DNA from: Isoetes taiwanensis | Taxonomy: Eukaryota > Streptophyta > Lycopodiopsida > Isoetales > Isoetaceae | Length of the DNA: 64,000 nucleotides | Assembly (NCBI GenBank): GCA_021234155.1 | Contig: JAJEKV010000017.1 | Location: forward strand, 17,742,372 to 17,806,371 | Direction: 5' to 3' | Shown: piece by piece, positions 55,744 to 64,000 of the stretch | How positions within the stretch are numbered: the stretch's first letter is position 1 | Layout of the letters: the number at the start of each line of letters is the position of its first letter | Program-made: the position numbers and the translations under genes | Notes under the pieces: model-generated | Told to the model about the DNA's origin: nothing | Database searches by the model: none | Seen by the model: only the letters and a program-made list of their open reading frames with translations

Positions 55744-58700
55744 TTGGAAAATGACATTAATAAAAGATACATGCTTATAAATATTGTGTTGCTTGATTAC
55801 AGAAATCTATATTTGCTAATAGTATATTATCCACCTCAATGTGATAAACTGGAGCTATTAAGCATGAGAGAGATTGTCATGAAACACAGGGATAAGGGGC
55901 TGCTGATCATAGTAGGGGATATTAACGCAAGGACGGGACAGGAACAGGCACAGAAAGCAGGGATAGACAACGAGAGTGGGCAGTGGACACAGGCCAGAAG
56001 AGGGGAAGAATGGCAACGGGACACAGTAGACGAAATGGAGATGACAGCGAAAGGAGAAACACTGATAGAGGTATGTACAGCTACAGATACAATTATGTGC
56101 AATGGACTAAGAAGATGGGAGACTTCAGGCCAGTTCACAAGCACAAACGCTCACGGGAGCAGTATAGTAGACTATGTGATAGCAAATGAGGAAGCAATAA
56201 AGGAAATCGGAAAGATGGAGTTAGGGGAATGGCCACTAGGAAGGAGGGAGGGACACAGACCCATACTGTTCAAGATGAATGTGGCAAGGGGAAGAACAGA
56301 TGACAAGCCAGGAAGAGACAAACAGGCCAAAATAACAGTAAAATTCAGAGAAAACAGAGTGGGAGCATTCATAAAAATGGTAAAAAAGAAAATACAAGAA
56401 AAGGAATGGGGAGAAGGAATGAAGGACAGAGGGAATGACATGAATGACATCTTGGAAGAAGCAGCTAAAATGGCATTCGGGAGAAGAGAAAGAGGAAGGA
56501 GGGCTATAGCATTTCGAAGGTCAGTGTGGTTTGACGCAGTGTGCATGGAACAACGAAGGAAAGTCAAACAGGCAAAAGGAACGGAGGAATACCAGGAGGA
56601 ACGCAACAAATATGTGAAAATAATGAAAAGAAAAAAAGCTCAGGACCTGAAGAACCATCAATGGGGACTGGCCGAAGATCTGAAAAAGAAACCCAAGGTA
56701 TTTTGGAACAATATCAAAAAGGGCCCAAAAACAAAAGCGGGTACAGTAGCAGGAGAGGAGGGGAGAGGAATGGAAATAGAAATAGACTGGACAAGATACC
56801 TGGAACGTCTGTACAAAATAGGGGCTGCACCAATCATGGCCCCGGAAGGTAGACACAAACCTCCCTTCACCAAGGAAGAGGTGACATGGGCACTAAACAA
56901 AATGGCAAACAATAAGGCCCCAGATCTATATGGGCTAACAGCGGAGATGTTGAAATGCGTAGGAACAGAGATAGTGGGGATCATAACAGAAATATTCAAT
57001 GAGATAATACAGTCAGGTCTACCGGAACGATGGCAGTTTAACAAGGTAATCCCGCTCCACAAAGGAGGAAACAAAGAGGAACCAAGTAATTACAGGACTA
57101 TTATGGTCAGTTCAGTATTCGCGAAATGGTTCGGGAAAACCTTGGATCAGAAACTGAAAACGTGGGCAGAAACAGGGAAGCTCAGAGCACAAGGCCAGGG
57201 CTGTTTCGCACCGTAGTACTCGACTCACGGATCATCTGGTGACTCTAAGGATAATGATAGAGCAGACAAGGGAGAGTAACAAGAAGATCATATGCTGCTT
57301 CGTGGACTTTAAAAAAGCCTTCGACACAGTGCCTAGAGATAAGCTCCTACTTAGACTAATAGGCCTAAAGGCACCAGAAGGGTTAGTAGGATCGATTGCA
57401 AGGCTATACCAAAAGGTATATGCCAAAACAGATGGGGGAGGAGATGCCATAGAATGCGACACAGGGGTAAAGCAAGGATGTCCACTATCACCCACAATTG
57501 TTTGGGATATACATAGATGCCCTCTGAGAATTTGTCAACGAGAGAGGGGGAGACAGTGAAGCACCAAGGATAGGGAAAACAAAAGTTTCAATAATGCTAT
57601 ATGCGGATGATTTAGGTATGATGGCGACCAAAGCCAAAGGGATGCACAGAATGCTAGAAATTCTAGAAGAATTTTGTGCGGAGACAGGACTGACAGTCAA
57701 CCTGGAAAAAACAAAAATAGTGACCTTCGGTACAAAGATAAGACACAGACCATTTAGATACAAGGGGAAGGAACTAGAAGAAACCATAGGGTACGGATAT
57801 CCGGGATGGACACGCATGGGGGAAGTGGTCAAAAGGAGCGGATACCAGATTCCAAGCAGCAATAAGGAATTATTACATTATGATGAACTACTGCAACAAC
57901 AACAGGATCACCAACTGGGAAATCAAAGCATATCTATTTAGTACAATAGTAGCATCAACACAGCTGTACGGATGTGAGACATTGGGACCAGGCCTATCAG
58001 AGAAGAAATGGGAAAAACAAGAAGGCATACTGAGGCAATGGCACGGACAGGAATTTCAGGTGAAGACAGGTACGTCATTAGCAACAATATTATATGAGAC
58101 AGGGGAAAAGCCAATGGAAGTGAGGGCATGGGAAAGAACAATTAGGTACCTAATAAAGGACAACAACTACGGGAAAGAGGACAAACTGTCCTCACTAGCA
58201 ATAGATGAATCAGCAAAACAACACATAACAACAGGCAAGGGATGGTTTAACGATTTGGCAAAGTGGACGGCAAATATGGGGATGCAACTAAGCCAGATTA
58301 TACAAGCGGACGGATGGGACGAAGAATGGACAGGCATAGCAATGAGGAACTGGCTGGCACGGCACACGGGGCCGAAGACAATCTGGCTATTGGGAACATT
58401 CAACCCAGGAGGACAGATAGGGCATATCACGTACAAAAGCAGCATGTTGAATAAGAGTAACAGGGGAACGCTGGCCAAATTCAGGATGGGGAGCCACGAC
58501 CTCCGAATTGAGAAAGATAGATGGAGGAAAATAGATAGAGCAGAACGAATATGTCGAGTATGTGACTCAGGAAAAATAGAGGACGAAGAGCACATGATAA
58601 AAGAGTGCCCGGTTTACACAGACATAAGGTCCAAATTTAACAAGGTCAGGTGGGATCTCCCACTCCCAGCACTGATGGACAAAGAAGAGACACTCACAGA

Positions 58701-58773
58701 TGTAGCGAAAGCTATAAAAGAAATGATAATAAGACACCGGGGGGTGCACAAAGAGAGAGGGCTAATAATCTGA
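55744..58773 (+). pseudogene. LINE endonuclease/reverse transcriptase polyprotein, frameshifted
   Basis: Frame 1 (55,744-57,216): endonuclease motifs LIIVGDINARTG, the Ser/Asp of SSIVDYV and GHRPILF, then a basic connector and the RT start (NNKAPDLYGLTAEMLK, NKVIPLHKGG, NYRTIMVSSVF). After a frameshift near 57,210: CFVDFKKAFDTVPRDKL (RT motif A) and GVKQGCPLSPT (motif B). A shift near 57,500 and a TGA at about 57,513 precede the catalytic MLYADDLG (about 57,596). A further shift near 57,870 leads to the C-terminal domain (57,880-58,773) with Cys/His pattern C..C....EDEEHMIKEC. At least three shifts and one stop make it inactive. The endonuclease would nick the target DNA and RT would copy the RNA. 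Confidence 0.95.
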
Positions 58774-59014
58774 GAAGCACGGATGAGGCGGATCAGAGAG
58801 GCCCACAAAGTACAGTTCAAAACTGTTTATAGCGATGCATCGTGTATGGCCAAGAAGCCAGCTATAAGCACGATGCGGGTAATATAAAGAACAAGAGAAG
58901 CCCGCTAGATGGCTACATAAAACCTATGTGTCTGTTTGCTGGCAGCACCCTTTGGGAGCTCGCAGGATGCTACACAAGTCCGGGGGCCTCACGGCCTGAG
59001 GGACGTTAATGTAT

Positions 59015-59034
59015 ATTCTATTCTATTCTATTCT
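59015..59034 (+). repeat. (ATTCT)4 LINE tail
   Basis: Four perfect ATTCT units followed by GTCTATG mark the 3' end of the LINE. Such pentamer tails replace poly-A in some LINE families. Confidence 0.85.
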
Positions 59035-59227
59035 GTCTATGACAACCTTAGATTCAGCTTCCCAATCTATAGCTGTGACTTCACGAACCACAACTCTGTG
59101 AGTCTTGAATCCATTGTATTCTGTCTGAACTACGCTTAGTCGGAATATTTTGCTAATCCAAAGGTGCTCCATAAAGAGAGAATAATATTCTTGTTGATTA
59201 TTCTCCTACAATCAATAACCTGTTAAT

Positions 59228-59498
59228 GGGTGTAAATATGGTAATGCTACCCAAAAAAGCGCGAAAGCACATAGCACCTAAAGCACCTATGACTAAGAAA
59301 AAATGTGTCATAACTTGACCTCCACAATTTGTACGCTCCTCCACACGATCTATATCATCGCGCCTTGCCTTCCTACATCATATATATTGTTTTTTAAGTA
59401 ACAACTCTAAGGTCGTTGAAGAGAAATGTCTTCAAGCAAAGCACCTAAAGCACTTGTCCGGATGGTGCTTTTTGGGTAGCATTACCATATTTACACCC
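59228..59498. mobile_element. MITE with ~30-bp perfect TIRs
   Basis: 271 bp. The first ~30 bases (starting GGGTGTAAATATGGTAATGC) are the reverse complement of the last ~30. Flanked by TAAT at 59,224-59,227 and 59,499-59,502. The interior contains AGCACCTAAAGCAC repeats and no gene. A 4-bp duplication is shared with the other MITEs here, but the ends differ in sequence. Confidence 0.9.
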
Positions 59499-59540
59499 TA
59501 ATTTCTATCACAAAATCATCAGCAGAATCTCACCCCAATC

Positions 59541-60521
59541 TTATCTTACATTATCCCTCATTTTTGACATCTCATTTGCAGTCTGCCCTAAGATTTGTTC
59601 TCCTTCATTATTGAAGATAGTAACTACAATTTCTCCTGTTGCATCTCCCAACGTTGCATGGAATATATACCTGATCATAACAATGACATCACACATCCAT
59701 TCAAACCAATTGGTAAATCAGAGCTCTCTCACCTCTTTAATGGTTCAGTAGCCGCCCCACATTTCTCGCACCAAAATTCTGATTCTCGCTTACTTACCTT
59801 CTTACTGCATCTTAGACATGCCTCATGCCACATTGGCTGGTTTGGATCAATAAACGTTATGCACGCGCGAACATTGAAATACTCAATCTTCATAAGAAGC
59901 AGCTTAGAATAAGCGACTGCAAAAAGCGAGGAATCAACATACCTCATACTAACAACCTACCTGCCCATCCCCAACAGAAGGTTGTAATATGTCTGATACA
60001 AATGCACGATCATGCAATGTACCTGCTGGCATCGTTGTACACTTCTGTCCCTCTTGCTCATACCTTTAGTGTGGTTGAATTAGCATGTTACAATATTTAA
60101 AGGGAAGTCACGTAACCCATACCATGTACGTAAGGCAGTAGCGCGAACAGTGTTTGGATTTAATTCCATCATTGTTTTATTTGTTGTTGACAAAGAGACA
60201 CCTGCTTAAGACACTATCTAATCAGCAGTTTCAATCAGCAATTTAATTCAATCAATAGTATTAGTAGAACCTCGAAATTTGCTAGCTCGAACACGAGTCA
60301 GTATTACTATTGGGATGTCACACAACATTTGCGACAGCTTCTCTCCTTCATTCACAGCAAGATCTCCCCATAGGCTCACATTTACACTTTTTCCACTGGA
60401 ATATGTTTCCTTTGTTAGAAAATATCCACACGCTGTGTTGTATTCATAAAATACCTTTCATCAAGGAGGCTGATGGTACGTTTTAAAACATCTTGCTTAT
60501 CATATTTCCTACGAACAGTTT
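59541..60521 (-). CDS. RPA1-like (replication protein A large subunit) exons, DBD-B to DBD-C
   Basis: On the minus strand, six exon segments (about 60,521-60,455; 60,395-60,271; 60,201-60,123; 60,063-59,957; 59,916-59,733; 59,670-59,541) join through five GT-AG introns that all keep one open frame. The protein shows the RPA1 order: KRTISLLDESGKSVNVSLWGD (end of DBD-B), VRASKFRGVSLSTT, NPNTVRATALRTWY, then the DBD-C zinc ribbon CLRCSKKV....WCEKC and ATLGDATGEIVVTIFN. It ends with a short tail after the ANEM motif, earlier than RPA1 normally does. The N-terminal half is absent. RPA1 binds single-stranded DNA. It lies immediately after a Helitron N-terminal region on the same strand, and plant Helitrons are known to carry RPA1-like genes, so it is probably Helitron cargo. 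Splicing is predicted by eye. Confidence 0.8.
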
Positions 60522-61109
60522 CTGACACAGAGACAGTATGAGCTTCACTCGCCTTATCACATGACAGTAAGGATTAACAGCCTCTAGAGTCGCCGCTATT
60601 CGCGTCACCCATGCAACGGGCAATAACTTCCTTTCCGCAACCCGCTCTCTCTCACTATTGTCATGAATATACCAATGCAATGACTGGCCAGGTTTTGACG
60701 TAGGATGTATTTTATGGTATGTCCTACCCATCAAAGCAACTGAGGATGGCATCCCTAACTGCACAAACTCTCCACCGGCAACACCAAGCCCAGTGAAGGC
60801 AAACAGATGGTTTAATGCACGACTCTTCGCACTAAATCCTGCTTCCTCATAAACATCCGTCAACAAACTAGGCAATTCAGGTAGCTTTGGTAAGATACGC
60901 CATCCGCGATTGCAACAGAAGGTTTCACTCTCACCAGGCAATAACGCAATGCGATAATGCACACAAAATCTGTTCCACATGAATTCACTAGCAGATGGAA
61001 TACGACGAGCTTGCATCTTTAGTATATGCCATTGCCAATCTATAACCGCCAAGGGGCCAAACAGCCACGGATCGGTCGAACCGATTTCGATGGAGATGAA
61101 GTCTCGCAA
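60483..61109 (-). pseudogene. Helitron Rep/helicase N-terminal region
   Basis: The minus frame carries the segment found upstream of the Rep domain in plant Helitron proteins: a Cys/Trp region (TFCCNRGWRILPKLPELPSLL), HLFAFTGLGV, ALMGRTYHKIHP, SLHWYIHD and VNPYCHVIR. The Rep (HUH) and helicase domains do not follow; the frame ends at 60,483, overlapping the first RPA1-like exon in another frame. So this is a truncated Helitron. Rolling-circle ends (5' TC, 3' hairpin with CTRR) are not identified. Confidence 0.75.
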
Positions 61110-61193
61110 GAGGCACGGTCCACTGTTGATGATTACCCCTTCCGTCCGTTGCTGCTTATTGCATGCTACAGAATATTGCTGATGAGAAGTAAT

Positions 61194-61475
61194 CTATGCA
61201 TGCCAAGGGGCCAAACAGCCATGGACCAGCTGGGACGGATCTGATCCATCAGAAGGTTCGAAAGGTACATGATCCACATCCTCCCAACCACTGGATAGGT
61301 GAGGCGTATCTCCGGTACGCCAAATCAGCATTTGAATGCCATCAGGATTGTATACTCTGTACTCCATTCCTTTGGGTGGCACGTGCTCTACATACCTAAT
61401 GGGTTCGAGAAGTCTATATTGTTTGCCGCGAACAATATCAAGCCTGGTGAGTTGACAACCATTCAAGAGGGTCAC
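61194..61475 (-). other. Unrecognised ORF upstream of the Helitron fragment
   Basis: 93 codons on the minus strand, with Asp/Glu- and Pro-rich C-terminus (SSGWEDVDHVPFEPSDGSD). It shares a ~24-bp direct repeat, GCCAAGGGGCCAAACAGCCA, with the start of the Helitron frame (copies near 61,049 and 61,203). Could be an upstream exon of the same Helitron gene; unproven. Confidence 0.3.
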
Positions 61476-61616
61476 GCTCCAGGCTTACTCCCTTTTCAAT
61501 TATTCTGTTTGTATATATCTAAAGTGCCCCCTAAAATGAGCGAGCGATCTCATCCTAGTGGCCACTTTAGATACAACAAACAGGACAAACAAAAGAGACT
61601 AAGCCCGACCATCGAA

Positions 61617-62075
61617 AGTGCAAGCATTGAGACATCCCAATCTTTGCTTTCCGCCTCTTTGGACAATGGAACTTAGCATGCAAACTAAGCTACATTGCCC
61701 AAAGAGGCAAAAGAAAGAAAGACTGGAAGTCTCGATGCTTGAACTCATCATGAATTCCAAATCGACACGAGTGCAAGCATCGAGACTTCCCAAACCTTGC
61801 TTTCACCCCTCTTTGGACAATGGAACTTAGTATGTAAACTAAGCTACATTGCCCAAAGAGGAGGGAAAAAAGATCGGGAAGTCTCGATGCTTGAACTCAT
61901 CGCTAATCCCAAATCGACACTGAGTGCAAGCATCGAGACTTCCCAAACCTTGCTTTCACCCCTCTTTTCGACAATGGAACTTAGCATGTAAACTAAGCTA
62001 CATTGCCCAAAGAGGAGGGGAAAGAAAGATTGGGAAGTCTCGATGCTTGAACTCATCAATCACTAACATCCAATG
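61617..62075. repeat. Three tandem 153-bp fold-back units
   Basis: Units start at 61,617, 61,770 and 61,923 with exact 153-bp period. Each is itself an inverted repeat: GCAAGCATCGAGACTTCCCA near the start pairs with TGGGAAGTCTCGATGCTTG near the end, and CCTCTTTGG.CAATG..CTTAG pairs across a short loop. The three copies differ by a few bases. Short frames such as 61,618-61,830 and 61,844-62,059 are by-products. Confidence 0.95.
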
Positions 62076-62118
62076 AACCCACGTAATCGCCAAGCAACCA
62101 CGAGCCCGATATCATCCG

Positions 62119-62470
62119 CGGCCTTGGCATTGCAACCTCACACTCCAATCCTTTGGAACACGCATACACACAAAAATATTCAACCTACTACCTGTTACCC
62201 AAATCCTAGAATACTTAATACACCAGCCAGACTCACCAACACAACCTTACTTATCACAATCCAAAAATACCATAACCTTACCGACAAACGTAGATGACAG
62301 ACCACCCAGCCACCCTCCCATGCACAAAGACGCTTTCCAAATCCACTCCACGAAACCCTCCAAGCCGTCCCCCACATACAAAGTAACATCAACAAAGAAA
62401 CAAACTACTCAACATATATAAATAGTCCCCAGAAAATTTAAAGGCCACAAATTTAAGTAAATTTCAAGAA
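62119..62470. repeat. Direct repeat copy 1 (~340 bp)
   Basis: Begins CCTTGGCATTGCAACCTCAC; recurs in diverged form at 63,478-63,805 (CCTTCGCATTACAACCTCAC). AC- and CCAA-rich, with a TATATAAATAGTCCCC-like word that could be a TATA box, giving it the look of an LTR or promoter end. Confidence 0.8.
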
Positions 62471-62832
62471 GTGCATAATTTTATCTACTTCAAGAACCAT
62501 TGCACATACGAACCGTTAGGTTTTATGCCAAAATCTATATGATCTCATCAAGTAGCTACAAAACTATGACCAGGCATTGAAATTTGCTCCTTTACAATGA
62601 TAGGAAGGCCATGTTTTTGCAAAGCAAGGTCTCCAAATAGAAGTGGAGTGTATATTCATCACTCATACACTTTCGGATCTTAATCCCATCTCACATCTTT
62701 GCCCAATTATAAATCCGCTAGTCAATTACACGGCTTCTTAGTCCGTTGCTTTCATCTTTGAACTTAAAAAATCAAGCAGAAATATCTATTCTCGCCACTC
62801 TTAAACTCAACCGTCTTTGTCGCTAATCGTGA

Positions 62833-62930
62833 AGACTGAAAGGTATTGTAAGCCAAATTTGCATACCATCTGCACCTATACTCATTTCGCCTCAATCTTC
62901 TAAGCTCATCAACAAAGTATATCTAACTTA
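62833..62930. repeat. Direct repeat copy 1 (~98 bp)
   Basis: CTGAAAGGTATTGTAAGCCA and the following ~80 bp recur at 63,361-63,458 with few changes, in the same orientation. Confidence 0.85.
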
Positions 62931-62939
62931 CAGATAGCA

Positions 62940-63306
62940 AGCCCGACCCAGAGGCCTGCAGACAGTCAGGGCCACTTCCCTTCACAATGTTCGACCAAGA
63001 TATGTCGAAGGAGAGTCTCTCAGACTATCAGCAGGCACCTGAAGAATGCAGTAGCGCCGACATCGCCTTTCTGCATTCTTTGTGCTGCAGCCTTTGTGCA
63101 TTCTTGACTCGCGAGTCGAGAATCCCTCAACTAGCCAACAATCCAAAATGTACACTCCCTATTCTCGCCTTGCGAGTCGAGAAATTCTCGACTCGCAAGT
63201 CGAGAAGAAGGCCTGTACTTTCTTGATTGTTGGCAAGCTGAGGCATTCTTGACTCGCCCGTCGAGAAAGCCGGGCTGACTACCTGCAGGACTCTGGGTCG
63301 GGCTCG
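62940..63306. mobile_element. Fold-back element with four internal palindromes
   Basis: The ends are inverted repeats: AGCCCGACCCAGAG and CCTGCAG..AGTCAG at 62,940 pair with CTGACT..CTGCAGG and CTCTGGGTCGGGCT at 63,272-63,306. Inside, TCAACTAGCCAACAATC (63,128) pairs with GATTGTTGGCAAGCTGA (63,225). Four 22-bp near-palindromes with half-sites TTCTCGACTC and GAGTCGAGAA lie at 63,101, 63,162, 63,185 and 63,246. No coding region. No target duplication could be defined. Confidence 0.8.
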
Positions 63307-63360
63307 ATACCTAAGTGCAAGGATTTGTAGCTTTCAAATGGACACATTGCCCATCGTCGA

Positions 63361-63458
63361 CACTGAAAGGTATCGTAAGCCAAATTTGCATACCATCTCC
63401 ACCTATACTCGTTTCGCCTCAATCTTCTAACATGATCAGCAAAGTATATATAACTTGA
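63361..63458. repeat. Direct repeat copy 2 (~98 bp)
   Basis: Second copy of the 62,833-62,930 repeat. Confidence 0.85.
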
Positions 63459-63477
63459 ATCAATCTGTACTCTAGAC

Positions 63478-63805
63478 CTTCGCATTACAACCTCACACTC
63501 CAGTCCTTTCAAACACGCATACACACACAAATATCCAACCTACTACCTGCTACCCAAATCCTAGAATGTTTAACACACCAGCAAACTCACCAGGACAACC
63601 TTCCTCATGACAATCCAAACATACCATGACCTTACCAACCAATGTAAATAACAGCCACCTTCCATTGCATGTCACGCTTCCAGTACCACTCACGAAACCT
63701 TATTCTCGAATCCGTACCCTATACATACAAAGCGACACCAACATCAAACAAACTGCTCAATATATAAATAATCCCCTTAAATTTAAGCCCTCACAATTTT
63801 ATAAC
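63478..63805. repeat. Direct repeat copy 2 (~330 bp)
   Basis: Second, diverged copy of 62,119-62,470, including the AATATATAAATAATCCCC-like word. Confidence 0.8.
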
Positions 63806-64000
63806 TAAGTTTCAAACTTTCACTACTTCCAAATATACAAAAATATTAAACAGGAGAACTTGAAGATCATTACTCCTTTGTAATCTGCATAAACTCTCAT
63901 ATAATCCTTCGAATCTGGTAACTAGATCAATTCTATAATTAAGTTTCAAACTTTCACTACTTCCAAATATACGAGAATATTAAACAGGACAACTTGACAA
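63796..64000. repeat. Tandem repeat with ~135-bp period, running off the window
   Basis: AAGTTTCAAACTTTCACTAC and the next ~45 bp occur at about 63,806 and 63,941, with TATTAAACAGGA following in both. The array continues past the window end. Confidence 0.85.

Larger units (their letters stand above)
55744..59034 (+). mobile_element. Endonuclease-type LINE, 5'-truncated, with (ATTCT)4 tail
   Basis: The polyprotein begins inside an AP-endonuclease domain, and the 3' UTR of about 240 bp ends in four ATTCT repeats (59,015-59,034) rather than poly-A. Purine-rich plus strand throughout. Not the same family as the L1-type LINE at 6.4-13.2 kb, because the C-terminal Cys/His region and tail differ. 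An internal fragment of the same family is found at 17,937-18,466. Confidence 0.9.

Noticed and set aside
61617-62075. CRISPR-like array of regular repeats
   Set aside because: The units are contiguous without unique spacers, are palindromic over 150 bp, and the DNA is from a plant nucleus.
62119-63805. LTR pair of a small retrotransposon (TRIM)
   Set aside because: Copies are diverged, no TG...CA ends, primer-binding site or polypurine tract could be placed between them.

Overview
The window is nuclear DNA of a land plant, probably a flowering plant with a large, transposon-rich genome. Evidence: a two-domain B3 (REM-like) gene with GT-AG introns, Ty3/gypsy chromovirus-type retrotransposons, plant L1-type LINE remnants, a Helitron N-terminal fragment next to replication protein A exons, MITEs, an initiator-tRNA-Met primer-binding site, and heavily decayed intergenic DNA. 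There is no bacterial-style gene organisation. The species cannot be told from the sequence alone.

Layout. 1-6.4 kb: intergenic DNA with short tandem duplications. 6.43-13.19 kb: a minus-strand plant LINE split by a 5.6-kb element (6,971-12,606) with short terminal inverted repeats, GACGTC-rich ends, a 10-bp target-site duplication with one mismatch, and almost three copies of a 1,134-bp tandem repeat. 14.59-17.94 kb and 27.57-30.03 kb: two arms of an inverted duplication. The left arm carries an apparently intact B3 gene; the right arm has lost about 0.93 kb covering most of it. Between the arms (22.7-26.4 kb) is the most unusual stretch: a primer-binding site, an ORF in which a novel N-terminal region with a Gln/Asp-rich repeat runs into a complete histone H3 fold (one in-frame stop at the junction), a second orphan ORF broken by a frameshift, and a third, acidic, spliced ORF.

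30.3-35.3 kb: a minus-strand Ty3/gypsy element with gag, protease, reverse transcriptase, RNase H, integrase and chromodomain, broken by frameshifts, a stop and a 321-bp MITE. 35.6-39.3 kb: orphan exon-like ORFs on both strands. 41.27-54.98 kb: two related defective gypsy elements back to back. Element A has two direct LTRs and a 796-bp insertion with a 9-bp target duplication. Element B has LTRs in inverted orientation and forms a palindrome with arms of about 2 kb. Both lack the same catalytic part of reverse transcriptase. Coding-like remnants that end at the outer edges of this block may be one interrupted host gene.

55.7-59.03 kb: an endonuclease-type LINE ending in (ATTCT)4; a 97-98% similar internal fragment lies at 17.94-18.47 kb. 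59.23-59.50 kb: a MITE. 59.54-61.5 kb: RPA1-like exons (minus strand, introns intact) directly after a Helitron N-terminal region. 61.6-64 kb: fold-back repeats, including three 153-bp hairpin units and an element with four near-identical palindromes.

Only the B3 gene, the RPA1-like exon set and the acidic ORF at 25.9-26.4 kb look potentially functional; the rest is decayed mobile DNA. Gene calls rest on reading motifs by eye, without database searches.
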